Shown here piece after piece: positions 45,335 through 54,285 of a stretch of DNA of 64,000 bases. Position 1 is the stretch's first letter; each line of letters opens with the position of its first letter. The position numbers were made by a program, and so were the translations under genes. The notes below the pieces were generated by a model that saw only the letters and a program-made list of their open reading frames with translations, was not told where the DNA came from and made no database searches. This stretch comes from an uncultured Paracoccaceae bacterium (lineage in GTDB: Bacteria; Pseudomonadota; Alphaproteobacteria; Rhodobacterales; Rhodobacteraceae): the NCBI GenBank assembly GCA_938005545.1, contig CALKXV010000004.1, positions 101,495 through 165,494 of the forward strand. Direction: 5' to 3'.

Positions 45335-46177
45335 ATGCACATCGCGCCCTATGACAACCAAAACAATCCGATTGTAGATGCAGGCGATGCGACAGTTCCG
45401 CTGAACTATTTTAACATCGTCAAGCTGACGGCAGGTCAGGCTTTTGAATACCAGGTGCCGGGTTACGAAACCTGCATCGTGCCTGCCACGGGAGCCGTCG
45501 ATGTTGAGATTGAAGGCTTCAAGGCAGACGCCTTGGGTGGGCGCGGCGTTGACGTTTGGGATGGCGAACCCGAAGGCGTTTACGTACCTTCAGGTGCCAA
45601 GGCCACGATAAGCTGCACATCCAATGCAGCCGAAATTTTCATCGCAGGCGCAAAGTTTGACGACGTTCTTGAACCCTTTGCCGTTCGATCCGATGAATTG
45701 GACTTGGTGCAATACGGGTCGGACGACACGAAAACACACCGAAAAATCAAACATATCCTTGGTCAAAAGCAACATGGAAAAGTTGGCCGTCTGCTGGTCA
45801 GCGAGCTTTTCACTGTGGGTCAGGGTGGCTGGTCAGGTTTCCCCAGCCACAAGCACGACACGGATCGTTTGCCCGACGAAACACGCCATGACGAAACATA
45901 CAACTTCCGCTTCCGGCCCAACCACGGCTCGGGCGTACAGATGTTGCAACGCGAAGATGGTAAAGCCGGAGACGCGTATCACATCGTGGATGGTTCAACG
46001 ATTTGCTTGGACAACGGCTATCACCCCTGCTGTGTTCTGCCGGGGTATGAGATGTATTACTTCACCATTCTGGGCGGCCTCAGCCAGCGAAGCTTGGTTC
46101 AATATTTCCAACCCAGCCATGCATACCAGATCGAAACGATCCCCGGCATCAAAGACATGATCGCCAAATTCAAATGA
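45335..46177 (+). CDS. iolB: 5-deoxy-glucuronate isomerase
   Basis: A 280-residue bicupin isomerase converting 5-deoxy-glucuronate to 2-deoxy-5-keto-gluconate. The metal-binding core is SGFPSHKHDTDRLPDETRHDE, with GYHPCCVLPGYEMYY later. AAAGGAAG precedes the ATG at 45335, 10 bp after the iolC stop. Its TGA overlaps the start of the next gene as ATGA. Confidence 0.93.
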   Translation: MHIAPYDNQNNPIVDAGDATVPLNYFNIVKLTAGQAFEYQVPGYETCIVPATGAVDVEIEGFKADALGGRGVDVWDGEPEGVYVPSGAKATISCTSNAAEIFIAGAKFDDVLEPFAVRSDELDLVQYGSDDTKTHRKIKHILGQKQHGKVGRLLVSELFTVGQGGWSGFPSHKHDTDRLPDETRHDETYNFRFRPNHGSGVQMLQREDGKAGDAYHIVDGSTICLDNGYHPCCVLPGYEMYYFTILGGLSQRSLVQYFQPSHAYQIETIPGIKDMIAKFK

Positions 46178-47007
46178 CACTCGCGACCTTATCCGATGTG
46201 TTGCAACCAGCCTTGCGTGATGGGTATGCGGTCGCCGGTTTGGTGACTTTAGGGTGGGAAGACATGCGCGCCTTTGTGGCTGCCGCCGAAGAAGTCGGCT
46301 GCCCGGTCATCCTGCAAGCCGGTCCCGGTTGCCGGGCTCATACACCTCTTCCCGTCCTCGGAACCATGTTCCGCCATCTGGCCGAAAACGCGAGCGTTCC
46401 GGTCGTGGCACATCTGGACCACGGGTACGAATTTGACGAATGTCAGGAAGCGTTGGACAATGGTTTCTCGTCATTGATGTTCGATGGATCACGCAAACCC
46501 TTGCAGCAAAACATCGACGAAACCGCAAGAATTGCCGAGATGGCCCATGCCGCTGGGATCTCTTGCGAAGGTGAGGTCGGTTTTGTCGGATATGATCAGG
46601 GCGAAGCCTCAGCCGGAACCAACCCCGATGAGGCGGCGAAATTTGCCCGTGAAACCGGCGTGGATGCCATGGCGGTTTCGGTTGGGAACCTGCATTTGCA
46701 ACAAGACCGAACCGGCGGATTGGACGAAGACCGGATCGACGCGATTGCGGCTGTAACCAAGGGTGTTCCGCTTGTTATTCATGGCGGGTCCGGTGTGCCT
46801 CACGATCAACGTGCACGATTGGCGCGCGACACGTCCATCTGCAAGTTCAACATAGGAACAGAGCTTCGGATGGCTTTCGGACAGGCTTTGCGTACCGCTG
46901 TAGCAAAAGACGCCGACCGCTTTGATCGCGTGCAAATCCTTAGCGACGTAGAAGCCCCTATTGCAAAAGCGACAAAGCTGGTGCTGGACAACCTTTACAC
47001 CAAGTGA
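46174..47007 (+). CDS. Class II aldolase, IolJ type
   Basis: A 277-residue zinc-dependent aldolase related to class II fructose-bisphosphate aldolase. In the inositol pathway IolJ splits the phosphorylated product of IolC into dihydroxyacetone phosphate and malonate semialdehyde. The zinc ligand region AHLDHGYEFDECQEAL, GEVGFVGYD and IHGGSGVPHDQ are visible. Translation is coupled to iolB by the ATGA overlap. The malonate-semialdehyde dehydrogenase iolA is not in the window. Confidence 0.82.
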   Translation: MTLATLSDVLQPALRDGYAVAGLVTLGWEDMRAFVAAAEEVGCPVILQAGPGCRAHTPLPVLGTMFRHLAENASVPVVAHLDHGYEFDECQEALDNGFSSLMFDGSRKPLQQNIDETARIAEMAHAAGISCEGEVGFVGYDQGEASAGTNPDEAAKFARETGVDAMAVSVGNLHLQQDRTGGLDEDRIDAIAAVTKGVPLVIHGGSGVPHDQRARLARDTSICKFNIGTELRMAFGQALRTAVAKDADRFDRVQILSDVEAPIAKATKLVLDNLYTK

Positions 47008-47046
47008 GCACCATGTCTTTGGATCGGTCGCGCAAAAGGTGAGCCC

Positions 47047-47967
47047 ATGAGCGGAAAAGTTGTTATCCTTGGCGTCTTCGTCGCCGATACGTCATATCGC
47101 GCAGACCGGGCACCCCGGATTGGCGAGACGATCTTGGGCAACAGCTTTGCCTTGGGCCCGGGCGGCAAAGGTTCGAACCAAGCCGTCGCCGCAGCGCGCG
47201 CCGGGGGCGAAACCCATTTCATCAGTCGGTTGGGGCGCGACGCTTTCGCGGATATGGCGCTTGAAATTTGGAAAGACGCGGGCGTCATTCCAGCGATCAC
47301 TCAACACGACGGCGGCTATACGGGCGCGGCCTATATCTTTGTGGAAGAGGCGACCGGCAACAATGCGATCATCATTTGCCCTGGCGTCGCGAGCGAAATT
47401 TCACCCGGCGACATCGAAAGTAAACGCGCCTTGATCGAAAGTGCGGATGTATTTGTCACGCAATTGGAACAACCGATGGAGGCTGCTCACCGCGCCTTGG
47501 AAATCGCACGGGCCGCCAATGTGCGCACGATCCTAAACCCTGCCCCCGCAGCCGAGATTCCACAAGAAATGCTAGCACTATGTGACTTCGTCACACCAAA
47601 TGAAGCCGAAGCCGAAGGCATCACCGGTGTACCAGTCGCCGCTGTCGAGGACGCCGAGCGAGCGGCAGATGTACTTCTATCGAAAGCTGTGGGATCGGCA
47701 ATCATCACCCTTGGCGAAAATGGGGTGTTCTACAAAAATGCGGCCGGGTCGCTCCATGTCCCTGCGGTCATTGCGGGCGATGTCGTCGAAACAACCGGCG
47801 CAGGCGATGCCTTCAATGGCGGGCTCGCCGCAGCCTTGGCAGAAGGTCAGCCCCCAATCGACGCCGTCCGATTTGGTTGTGCTACTGCCGGTATTTCTGT
47901 CACCCGCCCGGGAACTGCGCCCTCCATGCCGACACGGGCAGAGATCAATGCGCTTCTAAATCGCTAG
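47047..47967 (+). CDS. rbsK: Ribokinase-like PfkB sugar kinase
   Basis: A 306-residue PfkB kinase with the ribokinase layout: GPGGKGSNQAVAAARAGG near the N-terminus and VVETTGAGDAFNGGLAAAL near the C-terminus. It probably phosphorylates ribose or a related sugar freed during inositol-derivative or nucleoside breakdown. It is the last gene of the rightward inositol arm, 39 bp after the aldolase gene. Its TAG overlaps the stop of the convergent FAD/GcvT gene. Confidence 0.82.
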   Translation: MSGKVVILGVFVADTSYRADRAPRIGETILGNSFALGPGGKGSNQAVAAARAGGETHFISRLGRDAFADMALEIWKDAGVIPAITQHDGGYTGAAYIFVEEATGNNAIIICPGVASEISPGDIESKRALIESADVFVTQLEQPMEAAHRALEIARAANVRTILNPAPAAEIPQEMLALCDFVTPNEAEAEGITGVPVAAVEDAERAADVLLSKAVGSAIITLGENGVFYKNAAGSLHVPAVIAGDVVETTGAGDAFNGGLAAALAEGQPPIDAVRFGCATAGISVTRPGTAPSMPTRAEINALLNR

Positions 47968-50372
47968 GCACGAAGTTTTTTGCCTGCCGGATCAAAAGGC
48001 GGCTTGGCCAAGATTACGCCCCGGTGCGGAACCCCAAGGATCATCACATCCACCTCATCGCCGGGCGACGCCTTGCCGATGTATCCAAGCGCCAGCGACT
48101 TGCCGACTGTATAGCCATATGTTCCTGAAGTGACACGACCAACCGGCGTACCATCGGGCCTGAAAATCGGCTCACCGCCCGTCGCATCCGCGTTCATCGG
48201 CGTGTCGTAGACTTCGATCACCTGTAACGTTTCGCGCGGCGCTTTGTCTTTCAACGCCAGATAGGCGTCTTTGTTCAGGAAATCCTTGTCCAACTTGATC
48301 AACCCGGCCAGCCCGGATTCCTGTGGCCACCATTCGGGCGAATACTCGCGGCTCCAAGACCCGTATCCCTTTTCAACCCGAAGGCTCATCAAAGCGCGGC
48401 TTCCCACCGGCCCCGCGCCAAACTCAGCCCCCGATTCCAAAAGTGCGTCGTAAAGTGTGGCTTGATCCTGCGTCCGACAGTGCAATTCCCAACCCAGATC
48501 GCCTGTGAAACTGACGCGCAAAGCCACCAGATCAACGCCCGCAAGAACGATCTGTTGCGACCGCATGAAAGGAATTTCATCTGTTGCAAGCGATGCATTC
48601 GTCATGCGCTGCAACAGATCCCGCGACTTGGGGCCAGCGACGTTGAAGCCACACATGGCCTCGGTTCTGCTTTCAAAACTGACGGTGTCAGGGCGCTCAA
48701 CTGCCATAAAGAACCGCTTGTGATATCGTTCCGCCATGCCCGATCCGATGATCAGGAAATCATCGTAGCCGAACTTGGTCACGGTAAAATCCCCCGCCAG
48801 ACCACCGCGCGCACCAATCAAAGGCGTCAAACAAGACCGACCCACCGCTTTTGGCATGTTGTTGGCAAAGACCCTGTCCAGCCAGTCAGAAGCACCCGCG
48901 CCGGTCACCCGATACTTGGCAAAGTTCGAAATATCGATGATCCCGGCCGCATCGCGCAGCATCCGACATTCACGCCCAACTACGTCCCACCAAGGCTGCC
49001 GCGTGAAGCCCGCGCTTTCCTCAACCTCATTCGAAAAGTAAAGCGGGTGTTCCCAGCCGAAGTTCAACCCAAACTTTGCACCCATCTCTTTTTGACGTTC
49101 ATGGACAGGCCGCACACGAACCGGGCGACCGGCGGCGCGTTCTTCATTGGGGAAGTGGATCGAAAACCGGTGTGCATATTGGTCGCCGACTTTGGCCTTT
49201 GTGAAAGCAGCATCTGCCCATTCACCAAACCGTGCCACGTCCCAAGCGAACATGTCGAATTCGCTTTCGCCCTCGATCATCCATTGCGCGGCCATCAACC
49301 CCATTCCGCCGGATTGCGAGAACCCGGGGATGATCCCATTGCAGCAGAAATAGTTCTTCAAATCCGGGTGCGGGCCGTACAGCACGTTGGAATCCGGTGA
49401 CCAGATCATCGGCCCATTGATGACACGTTTAATCCCGGCTTCGCCCACAGCAGGCACGCGGTCAATGGCGCGCATCATGTTTTCTTCTATCCGTTCCAGA
49501 TCATCGGGGAAAAGGTCGTGCGCAAAGTCCAAAGGTGTGCCGTCTTCAGCCCAGAATTTCAGGTCACGCTCATAAGCGCCGATCAGCAATCCGTTGCCTT
49601 CCTGACGCAGGTAATATTCGCCGTCGCGATCCGCCACAGATGGCAACCGGCGATCCATCGTTTCGATTTCAGCAATCGTTTCCGTGACGAAATACTGGTG
49701 TTCAGTTGGTTGCAACGGCAGCGTGATTCCTGCCATCGCCGCCACTTCGCGCCCCCAAAGCCCGGCTGCGTTCACCACCCAATCCGTGCGAATGTCGCCC
49801 TTTGGAGTGCGCACGATCCAACTGCCATCGGTCTGCTGCTCCGTTCCCGTAACGGGTGTGAAACGGTGAACTTCCGCACCCCGCTGACGCGCACCGACGG
49901 CATAAGCATTGGTCACGCCGGATGGGTCAACATTGCCACCCGATTCCTCGAACATAATGCAACGGATGCCATCAAAGTTGACAAGCGGGTGCAAAACTTC
50001 GGCTTCGGCGCGGCTCACCTCCCGAAACTTCATGTCATAGTATTTTGCCTTGGCCGCCTGCAACCGCAGTTGGTGCTCGCGCGCTTCAGTCTGCGCAAGA
50101 TACAAAGAGCCGGGCTGAAAAACACCGCAGCTTTGACCGGTCTCGGCTTCCAATTCGTTATACAGATCCATTGTATAGTTCTGGATGCGTGTGATGTTCG
50201 TATGGTCGTGCAGCCCATGAATATTTGCCGCCGCGTGCCACGTCGATCCAGATGTCAGCTCGTCGCGTTCCAAAAGAACCACGTCGGTCCACCCGAGCTT
50301 TGCAAGGTGATACAGGATCGAACAACCAATAACGCCCCCTCCGATTACAACTGCTTGGGCGTGGCTTTTCAT
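47964..50372 (-). CDS. FAD/GcvT fusion dehydrogenase (dimethylglycine/sarcosine type)
   Basis: An 802-residue enzyme built as a DAO-type FAD domain (1-~365, GGGVIGCSILYHLAKLG), an FAO_M bridge, and GcvT plus GcvT-C folate-type domains (~430-795). The SGSTWHAAA motif carries the histidine to which FAD is covalently bound in dimethylglycine dehydrogenases. Such enzymes demethylate N-methyl amines and pass the one-carbon unit to tetrahydrofolate. Together with the upstream Rieske oxygenase it suggests stepwise N-demethylation of glycine betaine or a similar betaine. The exact substrate is not readable. Confidence 0.85.
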   Translation of the reverse strand: MKSHAQAVVIGGGVIGCSILYHLAKLGWTDVVLLERDELTSGSTWHAAANIHGLHDHTNITRIQNYTMDLYNELEAETGQSCGVFQPGSLYLAQTEAREHQLRLQAAKAKYYDMKFREVSRAEAEVLHPLVNFDGIRCIMFEESGGNVDPSGVTNAYAVGARQRGAEVHRFTPVTGTEQQTDGSWIVRTPKGDIRTDWVVNAAGLWGREVAAMAGITLPLQPTEHQYFVTETIAEIETMDRRLPSVADRDGEYYLRQEGNGLLIGAYERDLKFWAEDGTPLDFAHDLFPDDLERIEENMMRAIDRVPAVGEAGIKRVINGPMIWSPDSNVLYGPHPDLKNYFCCNGIIPGFSQSGGMGLMAAQWMIEGESEFDMFAWDVARFGEWADAAFTKAKVGDQYAHRFSIHFPNEERAAGRPVRVRPVHERQKEMGAKFGLNFGWEHPLYFSNEVEESAGFTRQPWWDVVGRECRMLRDAAGIIDISNFAKYRVTGAGASDWLDRVFANNMPKAVGRSCLTPLIGARGGLAGDFTVTKFGYDDFLIIGSGMAERYHKRFFMAVERPDTVSFESRTEAMCGFNVAGPKSRDLLQRMTNASLATDEIPFMRSQQIVLAGVDLVALRVSFTGDLGWELHCRTQDQATLYDALLESGAEFGAGPVGSRALMSLRVEKGYGSWSREYSPEWWPQESGLAGLIKLDKDFLNKDAYLALKDKAPRETLQVIEVYDTPMNADATGGEPIFRPDGTPVGRVTSGTYGYTVGKSLALGYIGKASPGDEVDVMILGVPHRGVILAKPPFDPAGKKLRA

Positions 50373-50440
50373 CGGGCGTCACTTTCCTGATCGTTCATCC
50401 ATTCTTTGTAGATCCGGCAATCCGGGTCAAAACATCGCGT

Positions 50441-50695
50441 TTACGACATCAAATCCATTTGCGCGACGTCACGACCATACTGGGCGAGCCGCAAATTCAT
50501 CTCGCGCGCCGTGGGAAGACCCGCTTCCAAGGCAAACACATAGGCTTGCGTCAGAAAAAAGCACGCCGCCTCGATGTCATGTTCACGTTCGGACTGACTC
50601 GCGGCCTCAGAATAAAGCCGAGACAGTTCTTTCGTATCGCCTGCGTCATGTGCGGCAAGCAAAGCGGCGTTCAGCTCAGCTCGACCAATGGGCAT
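50441..50695 (-). CDS. Small helical protein between Rieske and FAD/GcvT genes
   Basis: An 84-residue, mostly helical acidic protein (LYSEAASQSEREHDIEAACF, LTQAYVFALEAGLPTARE) with a TPR-like periodicity. The ATG at 50695 shares a base with the Rieske stop (TGATG), so it is made with the oxygenase. I do not know a family. Its place between two enzymes suggests a partner, assembly or regulatory subunit, but that is inference. Confidence 0.65.
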   Translation of the reverse strand: MPIGRAELNAALLAAHDAGDTKELSRLYSEAASQSEREHDIEAACFFLTQAYVFALEAGLPTAREMNLRLAQYGRDVAQMDLMS

Positions 50696-51846
50696 CACCC
50701 GGCCTCACGGCCCGCTTCGATATTTGTTGCCACCCAATGATGAAAGTTATGCGTCGGCCCATCCATAGCGGGCGAAAATTTACCGCCATCAAACAAAATA
50801 CCCTGACGGCCTTTCTGCATACCCTCAACAACAAAAACGTCTTCCACAAACACGTCCTTCCATTGGGTCGAATTTTTTTCAACTAACCCGTCAGGCAGAT
50901 TTTCAGGCTGGGTCGCATAGTAAATCTCAATGTGCTCCAGCGTATTTGTCATATCTTTTGGTTCCAATAAGATCGCATATGTATGATCACGATGGACGCC
51001 AAACAGGACGTTTGGATAAACCGCGATGTATTCTGCACCCGTATCCCACTTGTCGCTTAGGCCTTCAAAATCTGGAAACACTGAACCATCATCACCTTCA
51101 AGCTGGCGATAAACCAATGTGCCCTGCCCGGAATAAAGGCCGCGCTTTTCGATGTTGTAATGGTCTTCTAACCGGGAATAACTGTTCAAGCCCGGATGCA
51201 CCCAAGGCAGGTGATAGCTTTCGCAATAATTTTCGACCGCAAGTTTCCAGTTCGTTTTCACCTCCAACTGAAATGACGCGGCAGGCCCACCATGAAACAA
51301 GGGTTTGTCGAACTCCTTCCAACGGGCCAACAGATTGGCGTGCGCATCTTCGAAGGGGGCTGCATCGCCATCGATGTTCACAAATATAACGTCTTGCCAT
51401 ACATGTGCACGGACGCGGAACAAACCCAACTCGTCGCGCTTCACAGCATTATGAATGTTTGTGCCCGGCCCACCAACATGCGGCGTCGTCCGAAGCGCGC
51501 CTTTCAAGGTGTAACACCAGCTGTGGTAGGGGCATCGGATCGCACCCCGGATTTTCTGCGGCTCTTCAACAAGAATCATGCCCCTGTGACGACAGGTATT
51601 CTGATAAACATTGACCGCGCCGTCTTCGTCCCGCACCAGCAGCAATGGCATGCCAAGAAATGTCACTGGCTTGGCGTCGCCCGTTTCTGGAATATCTTTG
51701 CCAAACCCAATGCCTGCCCAGTTCGCGAACAAAACATGGCGCCGTTCCTCGTCGAAAACCACCGGATCGGTGTAATGCGCGTTTGGCAGGCCTTTGGCTT
51801 GCGTCACATCCTGAAGGACAGCGTTCAATCGGGACGGTGCATTCAT
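50695..51846 (-). CDS. Rieske non-heme iron oxygenase, alpha subunit
   Basis: A 383-residue oxygenase. The Rieske [2Fe-2S] site is CRHRG...CPYHSWCY, a C-x-H, 17 residues, C-x2-H pattern. The mononuclear iron site is in ENYCESYHLPWVHPGL. The fold and length resemble glycine-betaine, carnitine and choline monooxygenases more than aromatic-ring dioxygenases; the E in the bridging region fits this group. No reductase partner gene lies in the window. Downstream genes are a small helical protein and a dimethylglycine-type dehydrogenase, so a quaternary ammonium substrate is likely. A LysR gene is upstream on the same strand. Confidence 0.85.
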   Translation of the reverse strand: MNAPSRLNAVLQDVTQAKGLPNAHYTDPVVFDEERRHVLFANWAGIGFGKDIPETGDAKPVTFLGMPLLLVRDEDGAVNVYQNTCRHRGMILVEEPQKIRGAIRCPYHSWCYTLKGALRTTPHVGGPGTNIHNAVKRDELGLFRVRAHVWQDVIFVNIDGDAAPFEDAHANLLARWKEFDKPLFHGGPAASFQLEVKTNWKLAVENYCESYHLPWVHPGLNSYSRLEDHYNIEKRGLYSGQGTLVYRQLEGDDGSVFPDFEGLSDKWDTGAEYIAVYPNVLFGVHRDHTYAILLEPKDMTNTLEHIEIYYATQPENLPDGLVEKNSTQWKDVFVEDVFVVEGMQKGRQGILFDGGKFSPAMDGPTHNFHHWVATNIEAGREAG

Positions 51847-51941
51847 CAGACAACTCCGAGCGGTTCATTGAGGCATGTAATCTTGGCTAGCCACCACCCG
51901 CTTTCCCCGCAATGCCCGAAATTTTCACCTTTGGATGAGTT

Positions 51942-52850
51942 TTATTCACCTAACAACGGATAAGAACGGCTTTGTATCCAATCGCGAAGCGCTTCGGCGT
52001 CGAGTGTCTTCGTTGCGCGCGTATCCATTGACAGGAAGAAAGACGTCGGCGCAGGCGTGGCAAATGCATCAAAACTGACAAGCCTTCCGCTGGCCAAATA
52101 GGGTGCAACCAGATGCTTCCAGCCCAACACCATACCCACCCCATCCTCAGCCGCTTGTAGCGCGATCATATAGTTGTTCACGACAATGCCGCGCCGCAAA
52201 GGGCCACTGTAACCCAGTTCATCGAACCAAAGCGCCCAACTGGTCCAACGCTTGTCCGGTGCGTCCAGATGGATCAGCGGCAGTTTTGCCAGATCATTCG
52301 GCGATTGTGGATTCCAGTCCTTGGCCAAAGCCGGGGCACAAACCGGAAGCAATTGATCGCGAAACAGCGGATGTCCCGTGTAACCATTTGTATTATATGG
52401 CCCATAGCTGATCACCAGCTCTGGACGTGCATTGCCGAAGTCCAACCGATCCGATACAATCTGGTTCACGCGCATCTCGGGATTTGTGCGCCAGAACCGC
52501 GAAATTTCAGGTGTCAGCCAAAGCGACGACATGGCCGTCGTCGAACCAACCGTGACCCCCCGCTGGTCCGATTTGCTTCGCATTGCATCGGTTTGATTGG
52601 CAATGTCCAGAAACGCCGTTCGAACCGTCTGATACAGCGTCTCGCCGTCCTCTGTCAGGTCAACTCCACGATGAACCCGCTGGAACAATGCGGTGTTCAG
52701 CTCGGTCTCCAAAGCTCGTATCTGATGGCTCACGGCGCTCGGCGTCACGTTCATCTCGGACGCGGCGCGCTTGAAGCTTTGATGCCGCGCCGCAGTTTCA
52801 AAAACGGCAAGGCTGGTCAAAGGCGGCAGGTTGTAAAGGAGACGAGACAT
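51942..52850 (-). CDS. LysR-family transcription regulator
   Basis: A 302-residue regulator with an N-terminal LysR helix-turn-helix (SLAVFETAARHQSFKRAASE, VTPSAVSHQIRALE) and a GcvA-like effector domain. It precedes the Rieske gene on the same strand with a 95-bp gap and is divergent from the DUF1479 gene. A 7-bp inverted repeat lies directly before its ATG. It is the natural candidate to control both flanking units. Confidence 0.9.
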   Translation of the reverse strand: MSRLLYNLPPLTSLAVFETAARHQSFKRAASEMNVTPSAVSHQIRALETELNTALFQRVHRGVDLTEDGETLYQTVRTAFLDIANQTDAMRSKSDQRGVTVGSTTAMSSLWLTPEISRFWRTNPEMRVNQIVSDRLDFGNARPELVISYGPYNTNGYTGHPLFRDQLLPVCAPALAKDWNPQSPNDLAKLPLIHLDAPDKRWTSWALWFDELGYSGPLRRGIVVNNYMIALQAAEDGVGMVLGWKHLVAPYLASGRLVSFDAFATPAPTSFFLSMDTRATKTLDAEALRDWIQSRSYPLLGE

Positions 52851-52853
52851 GAG

Positions 52854-52886
52854 TTGAATTAAAGTAGCCCACCACGCTCAATTCAA
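52854..52886. promoter_or_regulatory. Inverted repeat between LysR and DUF1479 genes
   Basis: TTGAATT (52854-52860) and its reverse complement AATTCAA (52880-52886) are 19 bp apart and begin 3 bp upstream of the LysR ATG. The position suits autoregulation by LysR and control of the divergent gene. The arms are short and AT-rich, so it may be coincidence. Confidence 0.4.
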
Positions 52887-52996
52887 GGTATTCTTTGATC
52901 AGTCACAAAACTAAGATCCCAAGTCACGAAAGAAAGTCGCCAGTTGGGTGCGATTAAGGCTACCCTTACCGAAACCAGCAGATCGTGGAGATATCC

Positions 52997-54229
52997 ATGG
53001 ATTTCGATCCCGCCCGATTTATCACAGCCGCCAAAGCCGAACTTCGAAAAAAGACTGACGTCAAATCCGCCTTCGCCAAGTGCCGTGATGCAACACGGCG
53101 CGAGGTCGAAGCAATTCGCAAAACTCACGATGCAGGCCAAACAGTGATCCCTGAAATCGCATACGAAGCGGTGCGCAACGGCGTTGTTTCAGACAAAGAT
53201 TTGGCCAACATTCGAAAACGAGGCTGCGTGATCGTGCGTGGAGTCTTTGACCCAAGCCAAGCGCGGGACTGGAATGCGGAAATCGGCGAATACATTGATC
53301 AGAACGACTACTTCACTAGGGCCAAAGAAAAAGCGGGACTGGACAAGTATTTCAGCGACTTGTCCGACGGCCGGCCCCAGATATTCGGCTTGTACTGGTC
53401 CCGACCGCAGGTCATGGCGCGACAGGCTGAAAGCATGGCGGTTACAAAGCGTTTTCTCAATCGGTTGTACGACATCGACGCGCCCATGGGCCCCGAATTC
53501 GATCCCGATAATGACTATGCTTATGCTGATCGCACCCGTCGTCGCCAACCGGGCGATACAACGCTTGGGTTGTCGCCACATATGGATTCCGGGTCGTACG
53601 AACGGTGGTGTGATCCTGCCTATCAGGCGATCTATGCGCCGATTTTCAATGGGGCCTTGGAAACCTTTGATCCATGGAAAGCGGCTTATCGCACGCAAAC
53701 GCGCGAATTTGCGTCACCCGCCGTCGCCTCGATGTTCCGAACCTTCCAGGGATGGACAGCGCTGACGTCCCAAGGTCCGGGGGATGGGTCGCTAAGTCTG
53801 ATCCCGCTGGCGAATTCCATCGGATATTTCTTGCTGCGTGCCTTGCAAGACGACGTGGCCGAAGATGATCTCTGTGGCGCGCAACCTGGGCGCGCACTTG
53901 GCACGTCGCCGGAATGGCACGCAGATATTCTAGACGGGCTGATAAGCATTCCAACCGTCCATCCCGGCGACACGGTGTGGTGGTTGCCGGATGTCATTCA
54001 TTCGGTCGCGAATGAACATTTGGGTCAAGACTACGCAAACGTCATCTACATCGGATCATCACCTGTTTGCACCAAGAACGCCGCTTATGTCGGAAAGCAG
54101 GCGAAGGCATTTATGTCCGGCAAAAGTGCACCCGATTTCGCGGCCGAAGACTATGAGGTCGATTTCGAGGGTCGCGCGACGATAGATGATCTCACCGAAT
54201 TGGGTCGGGCACAGATGGGATTAACCTGA
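52997..54229 (+). CDS. DUF1479 family protein (2-oxoglutarate/Fe(II) oxygenase-like)
   Basis: A 410-residue protein of the DUF1479 family, to which E. coli YbiU belongs. A facial-triad-like pattern is visible: HMD in LSPHMDSGSYERW and a distal His in WLPDVIHSVANEH, with a conserved VHPGDTVWW between. This points to a cupin-type 2-oxoglutarate and iron-dependent oxygenase, but the substrate is unknown. The ATG at 52997 has GTGGAG 6-12 bp upstream. It is divergent from LysR and may act on the same compounds as the Rieske module. Confidence 0.8.
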   Translation: MDFDPARFITAAKAELRKKTDVKSAFAKCRDATRREVEAIRKTHDAGQTVIPEIAYEAVRNGVVSDKDLANIRKRGCVIVRGVFDPSQARDWNAEIGEYIDQNDYFTRAKEKAGLDKYFSDLSDGRPQIFGLYWSRPQVMARQAESMAVTKRFLNRLYDIDAPMGPEFDPDNDYAYADRTRRRQPGDTTLGLSPHMDSGSYERWCDPAYQAIYAPIFNGALETFDPWKAAYRTQTREFASPAVASMFRTFQGWTALTSQGPGDGSLSLIPLANSIGYFLLRALQDDVAEDDLCGAQPGRALGTSPEWHADILDGLISIPTVHPGDTVWWLPDVIHSVANEHLGQDYANVIYIGSSPVCTKNAAYVGKQAKAFMSGKSAPDFAAEDYEVDFEGRATIDDLTELGRAQMGLT

Positions 54230-54285
54230 ACCGCCTTTTGTAGTTGGCGACTTGCACGCCGCACCGCCAGAACTAAAAGGGCCTC

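Noticed and set aside
49518..50390. A 290-residue plus-strand frame opposite the FAD/GcvT gene
   Set aside because: Antisense to the well-supported FAD domain; no coherent protein features.
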